Positions 27,638 to 36,704 of a stretch of DNA of 64,000 nucleotides are shown piece after piece. Below the pieces are notes generated by a model. It was not told the DNA's origin, ran no database searches, and saw only the letters and a program-made list of their open reading frames with translations. Location of the stretch: positions 1 through 64,000 of the forward strand of contig NZ_JAHZSV010000022.1 of the NCBI RefSeq assembly GCF_019457905.1, read 5' to 3'. This stretch comes from Flagellimonas abyssi. GTDB lineage: Bacteria; Bacteroidota; Bacteroidia; Flavobacteriales; Flavobacteriaceae. The stretch's first letter is position 1. Each line of letters begins with the position of its first letter. Both the position numbers and the translations under genes were made by a program.

Positions 27638-30373
27638 TTAAAAAGTGATGAGAAAGTTGGAAAGATTATCCGAACTATCCATATCGAGCTTTTTTCGGAG
27701 ACGGTATCGATGTATTTCCACCCCTCTAACGGTTATCCCCATCAACGGTGCGATTTCCTTTGTAGAAAGATTCATTTTTAGGTAAGCACATAGCTTTAGA
27801 TCTTTTGGGGTCAAAGACGGGTAGGATTTCAACAATCGCTCAAAGAAATCTTGGTGCAATTCCTTGAAATTTACTTCAAAACGTCTCCAATCCTCGGTAT
27901 CTTCTATGGAACTGTTCAGCTTTTTTATAAATGTTCGGTATCGCTGTGAATTGGAGAACTTATCCTTGTTCATGATCAGCATATTCTTCAACTCCAAGAT
28001 CATTTCGTTTTTTCGGGCAATGTTCAAGGTTGTACTGGCCAGTTCGTTCTGTTTTTGTTTTACCTCCTTGGCCAATTCCTCCTTCTCCATCTTGTCCATG
28101 CGCTCTTGCTGTTCGTGATGTAATCGCTCCTCCAGTTCCCTATGTTTTCTTTCCAATTTCTTCCGGTTGTACCTTCTTACCAAGTAAATGGCCAAAAATC
28201 CTAAAGCAGCATAGAAGAACAGACTCCACCAAGAAAAGTACCACGGTGGTGATATGGTAAAATTAAGCTGTTTAAGTTCAGAAGTGGTGGTGTCCATGCC
28301 CGCCGTGGCAATCTTGAAGGTGTATTCCCCATAGGGCAGGTTTTGAAAATTGATGGCACCGCCTTCCACATATTGGGAGTATTCTTTGGGCCCTTCCAAT
28401 TTGTAATAGTAATGTGGGTATATGTACTCGGGCGAAGCCACTTCGATGGTTATGGACTGTGCGTATCGAAATGGCACTTCAATATTATCATCCATTACGG
28501 AATGCTTGCTTTCTTGATCTTTAAAAACGATAAAGCTTGGGGTCGGAAGCTTTTCTTGTTTAGAAATTTCCTTTACATTGATCTTGGCAAATCCATCTAT
28601 AAGGGTGATGTAAGAGGTGCTATCGTTTACCTTGACCAAGTTTTGAGAGTCCGGTGCCAAACGTTCCCGTAATGGCAGATCGGTAAGCATTAAACTGTCT
28701 CCCTTCAGGTCGGTATATATAATGGCCTTTTGTTCATCATCATCCACGAACCAAAAATATTCTTCATCAAAAAACAACAACTCCTTGTTCTTATAATGCT
28801 TGAATTCCTCAAACCTTTCAATTTTATCACCAATAGGATTGTAGGTAAACCAATTGCCCTCGCTATTGAGCACAATATGATTTTTGATGTTGTACAACTT
28901 TGCATTGTACTCGCTGGGCGCATCTTTTTGCTTGAATTTTTGGACTTTGTCAATCTTGTTGTACTCAGCCCCTTTAAAATGAATTCTTGAAAAACCCTTG
29001 TACGGATGTGCCGTCCAGAGAATATTGGGTGTTTCAAAACACAACTGTTTCACGGGCTCATCTACACCTTCAATCTTGACTACGCTCCACGTTCCATCTT
29101 CAAGTTTGGTGAATTTGGCAAGTCCATTGTATGTACCTTGAACATAGGTAGATTTCTTGTCCGGCACTTTAATCATCTGATAACCACCGGCAACCTCACT
29201 GATGAGCTCAAAACTGTTTTTGGACACTTTAAAGGTTCCCCGGGTATGCCCACAGAGCAAATCCCCCTCGATCACTTCCAAATCCCATACATGACCCTGT
29301 GAGCCGTTCACGAACTTAAGCTGGCTGCCATCAAAATAAAAAACTCCTGTGTTGCTTCCCAGAAATAATGTACCATTATACCAAGCAATATCGTAGACCA
29401 TTCCCAGCGAACCGGTATAATCCGTAAAGTATGTTATGGGATTGTTCAGCTTCGCCCTCGCCATTCCATTGTCCAGTCCCAGCCAGAGTAGATCCTTATA
29501 CAATAATGAGGAAAGCACTGTATTGTTCTGAAGCCCGGATTCCCGATTTAAAACATTGTACTTACCCGATTCGGAATTATACAGGTACATTCCATTTTTA
29601 ATGGTTCCAAAGCCCAAGAGGTTTTCTCCCAAAAGGGTTATTTTGTTTAATTGGTGTTCCTTGAGGTCATCGTTGATAGATGCCTGCCATGGAGTCAACT
29701 GTTTCCCATCATATAAAAAACACCCACTTAGTTTGGTGCCTATCAGTAAATTTCCTCCAAAAATAGCTATGTCATTAATGGTTTTCCCTGTCAATATATC
29801 ATGGCCCGGTAAAGGGAGATAGGTATCTCCTTGGATTTCAAAAAGTCCAACAAATCCTCCAGCGACTATCAATTTACCGTTGAACTCGATAAGGTCCGAG
29901 ACCACAAAGGGCGGGTCTATAACCGTAATCTTATCATCTGCATAACAATAAATGGCCGAAAAGGAACGGAACATGACCTTACCGTCCGATGATTGAAAAA
30001 TTTCCCAGAATTCTTCATTTGTAAACGTATGATTTTTGATAAGGTGAGTCAATGAGGTATAGGCCAGTTCACCAAACTCGTTTTTGGTCCAATAACCAAA
30101 TTCTTCATAAGATCCGGTATAAACCTTATCGCCAATGCTTTTCACAGACCTTATGATCGTATTGTTGGGTAGTTTGTTCAACGTCCATTGTTCACCATTA
30201 TAATGCAACAGACCTTTGTTGTTCGCCACAAACAACTCTCCATTTTCATTGATAGAAACATCCCAGTTTTTGGTGCCTCCCTTATAATCCAACAATTGAT
30301 AATTTTGGATGGGCGGTAACAACTGTTGCCCGTTGACCGATAAACAGACAACTAAAAACAAAATGGATTTCAT
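27638..30373 (-). CDS. PUL regulator: beta-propeller/Y_Y_Y sensor with LuxR-type HTH
   Basis: 911 residues from ATG 30371-30373 (MKSILFLVVCLSVNGQ signal); an ATG at 30391 is also possible. Periplasmic beta-propeller repeats, then a Y_Y_Y domain (segment YYYKLEGPKEYSQY...NLPYGEYTFKIAT), one TM segment (WWSLFFYAALGFLAIYLV), a long cytoplasmic coiled coil, and a C-terminal HTH with LKLCAYLKMNLSTKEIA and RYRLRKKL. No histidine kinase or receiver is present, so it is a one-component trans-membrane activator sensing the glycan. Its output domain is homologous to that of the TPR regulator at 49052-50710. Confidence 0.85.
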   Translation of the reverse strand: MKSILFLVVCLSVNGQQLLPPIQNYQLLDYKGGTKNWDVSINENGELFVANNKGLLHYNGEQWTLNKLPNNTIIRSVKSIGDKVYTGSYEEFGYWTKNEFGELAYTSLTHLIKNHTFTNEEFWEIFQSSDGKVMFRSFSAIYCYADDKITVIDPPFVVSDLIEFNGKLIVAGGFVGLFEIQGDTYLPLPGHDILTGKTINDIAIFGGNLLIGTKLSGCFLYDGKQLTPWQASINDDLKEHQLNKITLLGENLLGFGTIKNGMYLYNSESGKYNVLNRESGLQNNTVLSSLLYKDLLWLGLDNGMARAKLNNPITYFTDYTGSLGMVYDIAWYNGTLFLGSNTGVFYFDGSQLKFVNGSQGHVWDLEVIEGDLLCGHTRGTFKVSKNSFELISEVAGGYQMIKVPDKKSTYVQGTYNGLAKFTKLEDGTWSVVKIEGVDEPVKQLCFETPNILWTAHPYKGFSRIHFKGAEYNKIDKVQKFKQKDAPSEYNAKLYNIKNHIVLNSEGNWFTYNPIGDKIERFEEFKHYKNKELLFFDEEYFWFVDDDEQKAIIYTDLKGDSLMLTDLPLRERLAPDSQNLVKVNDSTSYITLIDGFAKINVKEISKQEKLPTPSFIVFKDQESKHSVMDDNIEVPFRYAQSITIEVASPEYIYPHYYYKLEGPKEYSQYVEGGAINFQNLPYGEYTFKIATAGMDTTTSELKQLNFTISPPWYFSWWSLFFYAALGFLAIYLVRRYNRKKLERKHRELEERLHHEQQERMDKMEKEELAKEVKQKQNELASTTLNIARKNEMILELKNMLIMNKDKFSNSQRYRTFIKKLNSSIEDTEDWRRFEVNFKELHQDFFERLLKSYPSLTPKDLKLCAYLKMNLSTKEIAPLMGITVRGVEIHRYRLRKKLDMDSSDNLSNFLITF

Positions 30374-30485
30374 CCTAAGTAACACTGGCATTCTCGTTGA
30401 TTTATCGGTCAAAGATCTTTCTAAACCATGAATTTACAAAACTGCCTTTGGAAATAGAGCGTTACCTTATGCACATGCATGAAAA

Positions 30486-31094
30486 TTATAATTCGATTGT
30501 CCTAAATGTCAAATTGATTCTGGGAGTACGCACTTTCTTTGTTGGCGGTAAACGGTGTAGCCAATGTGTTTGTGTCTCACCCTTCATTACCAATAAGCTA
30601 CCATGACCCAGCCATAATTCCACCTTTTCTTTGGTGCTTTTATGTTTGAAGACAAATTTACGTTCCACTCCAAAACTCAACGAGGCTATGGCTCCCTCTT
30701 GTTTTAATTCCTTTTCATTGTCGGAATGCCAGCCCATACCTTCTTCACCCGAATGGTACACATTGAGCAAACATGAATTATAGGTTTCCATGGAAAGGCT
30801 CTCCGTCAATTTTTTAAGTTCCATTAACTCGGGAGTCCAAAACAATGCCCTCTTTGTGCTGTTGGAATAAGTGTACTCAAAAGGTTTATCACCAAACCAA
30901 GCCACTTTTCTCTTGGTTACTATGCGCTTGCCGAACATATGTACCACATCGTGTTCCCAAGGAATGGTATTGAGCAGTTGTTCGAAGTAAAAATCAGCTT
31001 TTTCCAGTGCTACAATAGGTCCGAAATAATTCACGGTGCCGTCCTTGGGCAGTATATTCTGATTCGGGTCTATCTGATTCCTGAATAAATCCAT
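30486..31094 (-). CDS. alkB: AlkB-like 2-oxoglutarate/Fe(II) dioxygenase
   Basis: 202 residues. Double-stranded beta-helix fold; the Fe(II) site HxD is in GMGWHSDNE, and the 2-oxoglutarate site R-x5-R is in RINLTFR near the C-terminus. AlkB2/3-like length and order. Repairs alkylated bases in DNA or RNA by oxidative demethylation. Starts 18 bp after the WYL regulator, so the two form an operon. Confidence 0.92.
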   Translation of the reverse strand: MDLFRNQIDPNQNILPKDGTVNYFGPIVALEKADFYFEQLLNTIPWEHDVVHMFGKRIVTKRKVAWFGDKPFEYTYSNSTKRALFWTPELMELKKLTESLSMETYNSCLLNVYHSGEEGMGWHSDNEKELKQEGAIASLSFGVERKFVFKHKSTKEKVELWLGHGSLLVMKGETQTHWLHRLPPTKKVRTPRINLTFRTIEL

Positions 31095-31112
31095 CTTCTG
31101 TCCTTTGCATTT

Positions 31113-32069
31113 TTAACGGGAAAGCCTTTTTTGACTTTTCTCCAATATTTCGGCAACCCGCTCCCTTAGCACTTCCGGCTCAATAATTTTGGCATAGTCA
31201 CCAAACATAAGGTACCAGCGGGAAAAACCATTTTTCCAATCGGTCGTCATAAAAGTCATTTCAACTTGGTCTCCCTTTTCTTCGCTGGCAACCAAGCCAT
31301 AATGCTTGGTTTGACCTCTTATATACTTGGCCACGGACTTCTCCACCAATATTTTTACCTTGGTTTTGGAAACTTCCTCTTTTTTTTTCCTGTGCTCATC
31401 AATGGTGCCGTGTTCCAATAAGAAATCAAGCGAAGTCCTTGCTATTTTATGGATTCTATCCGTTCTAAAATGGCGATAATCGGTCCTCAGATGACAATAA
31501 CCCAAAATGTACCAAAATCCATTTTCGTTAAAAAGTCCAACAGGCTCTATGTGTCTCTCTAAGGGTGCCTCTTCCCGTAACGATTCATATCTCAAAAACA
31601 CTTGTTTCCGCTCTGCAATGCTTTCGAACAAAATTTCAAGGGCATTGGGCACCTTATCATTGAACAAAACTTGCCCTGGCACTATGGAAACTTGGGATTC
31701 CAATGCTTCCACCCAATCCTTTTCCTTGCCCCGAAGAACCGATTTCAACTTGAACATTGCAGATTCGTAGTAAGCACCAAGGGACTTATCCGTAAATTGT
31801 TGCATCAATTTTTCCGCTGCCACAAAGCTCCCCGCCTCTTCGCGTGTAAACATGACCGGGGGCAATCGATACCCCTCCATAATGGAATATCCAACACCTG
31901 CCTCGCTAATAATGGGGACTCCAGAGGCTTCCAAAGTTCTCACGTCCCGGTAAATGGTACGCAAGCTTACCTCAAAGCGGTCCGCAAGTTCCTGTGCCTT
32001 TACAATCCGTTTGGTCTGCAACTGTATTAAAATAGCAACTATCCTATCAAAACGTTTTACGGTGTCCAT
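31113..32069 (-). CDS. YafY-type transcriptional regulator (HTH_11 + WYL)
   Basis: 318 residues from ATG 32067-32069 (MDTVKRFDRIVAIL...). N-terminal HTH with RFEVSLRTIYRDVRTLEASGVPI; a central region; C-terminal WYL domain (WYILGYCHLRTDYRHFRTDRI). WYL proteins sense a nucleic-acid-type or other ligand and often control stress and phage-defence genes. Here it is divergent from the DinB gene and upstream of alkB, suggesting control of a DNA- or alkylation-damage response. The extra 24 codons before the chosen start are less family-like. Confidence 0.85.
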   Translation of the reverse strand: MDTVKRFDRIVAILIQLQTKRIVKAQELADRFEVSLRTIYRDVRTLEASGVPIISEAGVGYSIMEGYRLPPVMFTREEAGSFVAAEKLMQQFTDKSLGAYYESAMFKLKSVLRGKEKDWVEALESQVSIVPGQVLFNDKVPNALEILFESIAERKQVFLRYESLREEAPLERHIEPVGLFNENGFWYILGYCHLRTDYRHFRTDRIHKIARTSLDFLLEHGTIDEHRKKKEEVSKTKVKILVEKSVAKYIRGQTKHYGLVASEEKGDQVEMTFMTTDWKNGFSRWYLMFGDYAKIIEPEVLRERVAEILEKSQKRLSR

Positions 32070-32238
32070 TCCCATAATTGCGTGAGCTATCTCCCAAAGA
32101 TAGGATTTCAATCCGTGGATGGAAGATGTTTTCCTGCTCATATTATATCATTTATACGCATTGTCTCCATCAAAATTATTTGGAACATATGACAGCAGCT
32201 TGTCAACAGTATTTTTTTTGAATTCAATTTTTACTACT

Positions 32239-32254
32239 GACACGGGGCTGTCAC
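32239..32254. promoter_or_regulatory. Palindromic operator candidate TGACA-N6-TGTCA
   Basis: A perfect 5-bp inverted repeat (TGACA 32239-32243, TGTCA 32250-32254) sits 12 bp upstream of the DinB -7 box in the divergent region with the WYL regulator. A plausible site for that regulator; unverified. Confidence 0.35.
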
Positions 32255-32265
32255 ACACCCCTCCT

Positions 32266-32273
32266 AATTTTGT
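32266..32273 (+). promoter_or_regulatory. -7 promoter box of the DinB gene
   Basis: TAATTTTG matches TAnnTTTG and lies 35 bp before the DinB ATG. No good TTG is present at the -33 position; the palindrome at 32239-32254 overlaps that area. Confidence 0.45.
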
Positions 32274-32307
32274 TTTCAGAAACAATAAACCTTTAAATCA
32301 CAATCAA

Positions 32308-32805
32308 ATGGAAAACACCATTAATGAACAGACAACGACCCAAGTAATGACACCTGAACAGTTTTTGGAACAATACCAAGGACACAGAAGACTTACCCGA
32401 AGGGTTATCGAGGCCTTTCCTGAAAAAGAGTTTTTTAATTACAGTATTGGAGGGATGCGTCCTTTTGCTGAAATGACCAAAGAACTTTTTGCCATTGCAG
32501 TTCCAGGACTTACTGAAATCGTATCAGGAAAAACCGTTGAATTTGACGAACATCGTGACTACGGTAGCACCAAGGCCGATTTTTTAAAAAAATGGGACCA
32601 GGATACCGAAGAAATCAATAAACTTTGGAGCCAAATTAGCCTCGAGAGATTTCAAGAGGAGATAAAACTTTTTGGGCAGTATGAGGGTACCGTCTTATCC
32701 AGTATACAGTATTTTGTGGATAACGAGATTCACCACCGTGCCCAAGGTTATGTTTACCTGCGTGCCCTTGATATTGAACCTCCATTTTTTTACGACCGAA
32801 GCTAA
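32308..32805 (+). CDS. DinB-family protein
   Basis: 165 residues from ATG 32308 (MENTINEQTTTQ). DinB/YfiT-like four-helix bundle, with metal-binding-type histidines in the C-terminal HHRAQGYVYLR. Family members include bacillithiol- and thiol-transferases and damage-induced proteins; the reaction here is unknown. The 63 codons upstream of the chosen start are unlikely to be coding. Followed 3 bp later by the small CDNILRV protein. Confidence 0.85.
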   Translation: MENTINEQTTTQVMTPEQFLEQYQGHRRLTRRVIEAFPEKEFFNYSIGGMRPFAEMTKELFAIAVPGLTEIVSGKTVEFDEHRDYGSTKADFLKKWDQDTEEINKLWSQISLERFQEEIKLFGQYEGTVLSSIQYFVDNEIHHRAQGYVYLRALDIEPPFFYDRS

Positions 32806-32808
32806 GTT

Positions 32809-33027
32809 ATGATGACCGTCCATGTTTTTAAGACATCCGTAAAACGAAAAGGAGAAGTGAAACAGCTTCGTCCTTGGCTGAACAGGCTGGTCGATACTAA
32901 TGGTTGCTGGAATTTTGACCTCGAAGATTGTGACAACATACTCAGGGTCGAAACCAAGAACCTGAAGGCTACAATAATTTCCACGCTCTTACAGAACAAT
33001 GGTTTTCATTGTGAAGAATTGCACTGA
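32809..33027 (+). CDS. Small protein, FDLEDCDNILRV family (copy 1)
   Basis: 72 residues. Predicted beta-alpha-beta ferredoxin-like mini-fold: MTVHVFKTSV, then a helix, then NFDLEDCDNILRV, then a helix and strand. The 12-residue core FDLEDCDNILRV is identical to that in the protein at 45454-45699, although the two DNAs differ at several synonymous sites, indicating selection on the protein. The single Cys and acidic cluster suggest metal or partner binding. Co-transcribed with DinB. Confidence 0.7.
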   Translation: MMTVHVFKTSVKRKGEVKQLRPWLNRLVDTNGCWNFDLEDCDNILRVETKNLKATIISTLLQNNGFHCEELH

Positions 33028-33037
33028 GCAGTAAAAC

Positions 33038-33066
33038 AAAAAGCCCCTTTTTAAAAAGGGGCTTTT
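33038..33066. terminator. Bidirectional terminator
   Basis: GCCCCTTTTT (33043-33052) pairs with AAAAAGGGGC (33053-33062), flanked by A-tract and TTTT. It separates the rightward DinB pair from the leftward BNR gene. Confidence 0.85.
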
Positions 33067-33069
33067 AAA

Positions 33070-36000
33070 TTATAGATTAACTTTTCCCTTAAGTTCGTTG
33101 AATTGGGCCAGCAATTCTTGATAACGGTCTTTTTCCTCTTGTCCAGGTTCTTTGTCCGCACTACTTAAAATATAATATAGATACGAAATTTGAGCTACCA
33201 TAACCACTTCGGGATAGGCTCCTTCATCGTTTTTTAGCTCCTTTAAAACATCTTTATAGGGCTGAAGCTGGGCTTCGCTCGCATTTGACTTTTCCAACTC
33301 CTTAATCTTCTTTTCGACCTTATCCTGAAATTTTCGAGTTTCCGACAACAAATCAATTACCTTAAACTGAAGTTCCTGTTGCTCCTTCATGTTGGCCAAA
33401 GAAATTCCGTCTTCTTCAAGCTTCGGGTCCATGAGCACTTCAAAACTTTTCTCGAGTGATTGCTCCCCTACGGTGAGTTTCGCGGTATACGTGCCGGGCA
33501 ATACCATAGGACCATTTCCAAATCTCCTTCTTTTATTTTGGTCCCATGCTCCTTTTTGTTGCATGTTCCACTCAAAACGATTGAGTCCCTTTTTAGCTTC
33601 CAATTTCTCGTTCATATAAACAAAAGTCATGCTAAGGCTCATGTCCTCGACCAGCTCCGTAGCGGCCTTCAATTTTGTGGAATCGCTTACAATAGTCGAA
33701 ACTTCTTTTCCTTGAGCATCCAAAATCTGTAGACTGATTCCTTCCTCTATATCCGATGGTAGGTAGTAATCAATAATTACGCTGGTAGATGGGTATTGTG
33801 GAAAGTCTCCACCGCCCCACGGAGTCTGGTACCTGTATGTATCATCAGGTTTAAACAAAACCGGAGTCTCTCCCAATTGTGTAATGTTTTCATCGGTTAA
33901 GGTGGTAACTTTATCCAGAATCCAAAAGCCACGTCCCATAGTACTTAAAATCAAATCTCCACGGAACAAAATGATATCGGTAATCGGTGTCACGGGCAGA
34001 TTTTGTTGGAATTTTTTCCATGACCCGCCATCATCAAAAGAAACAAACATTCCGTACTCGGTACCGGCATACAAAAGCCCCTTGCGTAAGGGGTCCTCTC
34101 GCAATACCCTTGCCGTATGGTCGGATGGTATCCCGTTGGATTCGGTACTGATCAGCTCCCAGCTTTCGCCATAATTATCGGTTTTGTAGAAGTAAGGCGT
34201 GGTATCTCCCAATAAATGGCGATCTACAGCGATGTAGGCAGTTGCCGGGTCAAACTGTGATGGTTCCACGGACTCTACCCTACCGCCCTTTGGTAATTTT
34301 TTAGGTGTAACGTTCTTCCAAGTGGAACCACCATCTTTCGTGACCGAAATGACACCATCGTTGGACCCTGTCCATATCACACCTTTGCTTATCTTGGATT
34401 CCCTGATGGAATATAGCGTACTGTAATATTCTTCACCGGTAATGTCCCTTGTTATGGGGTTACCAGAAATCACTTGTTTATCAGGGTCGTTCTCCGTTAG
34501 GTCTGGAGATATGATTTCCCAGTTTTTACCTCCATCATTTGTTTTATGTAGAAATTGGGAGCCCATGTACACCACTTCAGGGTCGAATGGGGAAACATGG
34601 ATAGGCGCCACACGTTGGAACCTATACTTTAAATCTTTAGGGTTATGCCCGTAAATGTTGGATGCCCCGATGGAATATTCACGGCTTTGCCCTGTTTTTT
34701 TACTGTACACGCTAAAGCGTCCCTTACAGTTGTTGTAAACGATATAATGATTGCCCGGCATTGGGATTACTGGCCCGGTTTCACATCCTCCAACATCCAT
34801 CATTATACTTCCATTGGCAGGGGAAGTTGCTGTGGGCGCCATACTTGGGATGGCTATCGTTGTGTTATCCTGCTGTGCGCCATACACCCAGTAAGGGTAT
34901 TGATCATCCACCGCTACTTGATAAATCTCGGCCGTAGGCTGGTTGTATTGGGTAGACCATGTTTTTCCTCCGTTGTGGGATATATTTGCCCCACCATCGT
35001 TACATTGAACCAACAGGTCTGGGTTATCCGGATTGAGCCAAATATCATGGTTGTCTCCATGGGGAACACTCATACGCCTCCAAGATTTACCGCCATCGGT
35101 GGATTTTATCAAAGGATTGGCATTGGAATACACAATATCTGGATTGGTAGGGTCCAGCTCAATATTGGTGTAATAAAAAGGTCGGTTGACCAGTCTTTCA
35201 TCATCCGAAACATGTTCAAAGGATTTACCTTGGTCTACGGATTTGTACAATCCCGTATCTTCATTCGGTGCTTCAACAACCGCATAAAGTATTCTGGAGT
35301 CCGATGGAGAAACGGCTAAATCAATCTTTCCAATCAATCCCGTTGGAAGTCCTTCCTCCAATTTCTCCCAATTTTTTCCGCCATTAACGGATTTATAAAT
35401 TCCACCTTCACTGTTCTCCCCACCTGAATCAATGGTCCAAGGGGTACGTCTTGCTTTCCAGGCAGCGGCATAGACGACATTCGGGTTTCCGGGAAGCAGT
35501 TCCAAATCGGCAAAACCTGTCTCTTCTGAAACGAACAAAACCTTTTCCCAAGTTTCGCCGCCATCCGTAGTTTTAAATATTCCTCTTTCTTTATTTGATT
35601 TGAATGCGTTTCCAATGGCGGCTACCCACACAATATTGCTATTGGTCGGGTCTATTTCCACGGCACCAATTTGGCCCGCATTTTCCAGCCCGATGTGTTC
35701 CCACGTTTTTCCGGCATCAATGGATTTGTACATTCCCTTTCCTTCAATGATGTTGCTACGGATACCATCGGATCCTGTACCCACATAAATAATATTGGGG
35801 TCGTTGGCGGCCACTTCAATAGCTCCAATAGAAGGCGTTTTGAAAAATCCATCGGAAATATTGTGCCAACTGGTTCCGTAGTCCTCGGTTTTCCAGACAC
35901 CGGCACCGGTAGCTCCAAAATAAAAAGTACCCGGCAACATGGCTGTTCCGGTAACTGTGGTTACCCTACCTCCCCTAGCGGGACCTATGGTACGGTATTC

Positions 36001-36084
36001 CAAGGCTTCAAAATCTTGTGCAAAGGTGGCACAACTCAATAAAAATGTAAAAAGGAAATAAGATAAGCGCTGTTTCAAAGTCAT
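33070..36084 (-). CDS. Secreted BNR/VPS10-like repeat protein
   Basis: 1004 residues with a signal peptide (MTLKQRLSYFLFTFLLSCATFAQ). At least ten Asp-box-like repeats of the form S/T-x-D-x-G-x-T/S-W (e.g. KTTDGGETWEKV, KSTDGGKSWRRM, KTNDGGKNWEII) span the first ~700 residues and predict two or more beta-propellers as in sortilin/Vps10 and sialidase-like proteins. The C-terminal part is charged helices (about 870-1004). Often annotated 'glycosyl hydrolase', but no catalytic set is evident. A TAGATTTG box (36111-36118) could be its -7 promoter. Confidence 0.75.
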   Translation of the reverse strand: MTLKQRLSYFLFTFLLSCATFAQDFEALEYRTIGPARGGRVTTVTGTAMLPGTFYFGATGAGVWKTEDYGTSWHNISDGFFKTPSIGAIEVAANDPNIIYVGTGSDGIRSNIIEGKGMYKSIDAGKTWEHIGLENAGQIGAVEIDPTNSNIVWVAAIGNAFKSNKERGIFKTTDGGETWEKVLFVSEETGFADLELLPGNPNVVYAAAWKARRTPWTIDSGGENSEGGIYKSVNGGKNWEKLEEGLPTGLIGKIDLAVSPSDSRILYAVVEAPNEDTGLYKSVDQGKSFEHVSDDERLVNRPFYYTNIELDPTNPDIVYSNANPLIKSTDGGKSWRRMSVPHGDNHDIWLNPDNPDLLVQCNDGGANISHNGGKTWSTQYNQPTAEIYQVAVDDQYPYWVYGAQQDNTTIAIPSMAPTATSPANGSIMMDVGGCETGPVIPMPGNHYIVYNNCKGRFSVYSKKTGQSREYSIGASNIYGHNPKDLKYRFQRVAPIHVSPFDPEVVYMGSQFLHKTNDGGKNWEIISPDLTENDPDKQVISGNPITRDITGEEYYSTLYSIRESKISKGVIWTGSNDGVISVTKDGGSTWKNVTPKKLPKGGRVESVEPSQFDPATAYIAVDRHLLGDTTPYFYKTDNYGESWELISTESNGIPSDHTARVLREDPLRKGLLYAGTEYGMFVSFDDGGSWKKFQQNLPVTPITDIILFRGDLILSTMGRGFWILDKVTTLTDENITQLGETPVLFKPDDTYRYQTPWGGGDFPQYPSTSVIIDYYLPSDIEEGISLQILDAQGKEVSTIVSDSTKLKAATELVEDMSLSMTFVYMNEKLEAKKGLNRFEWNMQQKGAWDQNKRRRFGNGPMVLPGTYTAKLTVGEQSLEKSFEVLMDPKLEEDGISLANMKEQQELQFKVIDLLSETRKFQDKVEKKIKELEKSNASEAQLQPYKDVLKELKNDEGAYPEVVMVAQISYLYYILSSADKEPGQEEKDRYQELLAQFNELKGKVNL

Positions 36085-36216
36085 GAGTTAGTTAGAAGTT
36101 GGTTTGTTTCCAAATCTACTAAATACCTAGCCAATCTAAAATGGTATGATAGAGGAATTACAGGCTTTATTATTTAAAACAATGTTATTTACGAATTCTA
36201 CAAACTAAACTGGTCG

Positions 36217-36648
36217 TTAATCCATCCTTTCATATTTGTAGCTGCATCCTTCTATGCAGATAACACTGGTTGGGGATAAAAGAAAGTGGTCATTTTCAAA
36301 TTCGATATGGAAGGTAATCAAGCCTTCTTCGTTTTCGGCTACCAGCTCCGTATCTCCACAATCATAATCCAGTACCAGAGTTTCACCATCAAGGATATAC
36401 CCTTCTTCTTTACATTCTGGGTAATTGGTCGAAGTGAAACTACCATCAGAAAGGAATTCAATTTCTTCACCATCTTCCACATCTACCCAGTATTGTGGTC
36501 CGCCCGAACTAATGTATGCCGCGGTCAATTTCCATTTTCCTAAAATGGAAGTATCTGTTGGGTTTGGAGTACCATTATTATCGTTGTTACATGCCGAAAA
36601 TTGACTCAATAATACAATTACGACCAAACTCGAGATTAACTTTTCCAT
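36217..36648 (-). CDS. Lipocalin-like lipoprotein
   Basis: 143 residues from ATG 36646-36648 (MEKLISSLVVIVLLSQFSAC lipobox). The body begins ILGKWKLTAAYIS and shows lipocalin-like antiparallel strands with several Cys (four in the mature part), consistent with the 'lipocalin family' of Bacteroidota lipoproteins. Ligand unknown. It begins 56 bp after the acyl-CoA dehydrogenase-like gene, and could be read through from it. Confidence 0.7.
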   Translation of the reverse strand: MEKLISSLVVIVLLSQFSACNNDNNGTPNPTDTSILGKWKLTAAYISSGGPQYWVDVEDGEEIEFLSDGSFTSTNYPECKEEGYILDGETLVLDYDCGDTELVAENEEGLITFHIEFENDHFLLSPTSVICIEGCSYKYERMD

Positions 36649-36704
36649 AGGTTCCTTTTTGTCTAAAGATGAGGATTTGTCAATTAGTTGCGTCATCCAA
36701 GCCT

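Noticed and set aside
33070..36084. Sialidase/glycosyl hydrolase call
   Set aside because: Asp-box repeats alone do not show catalysis; no catalytic residue set was recognised.
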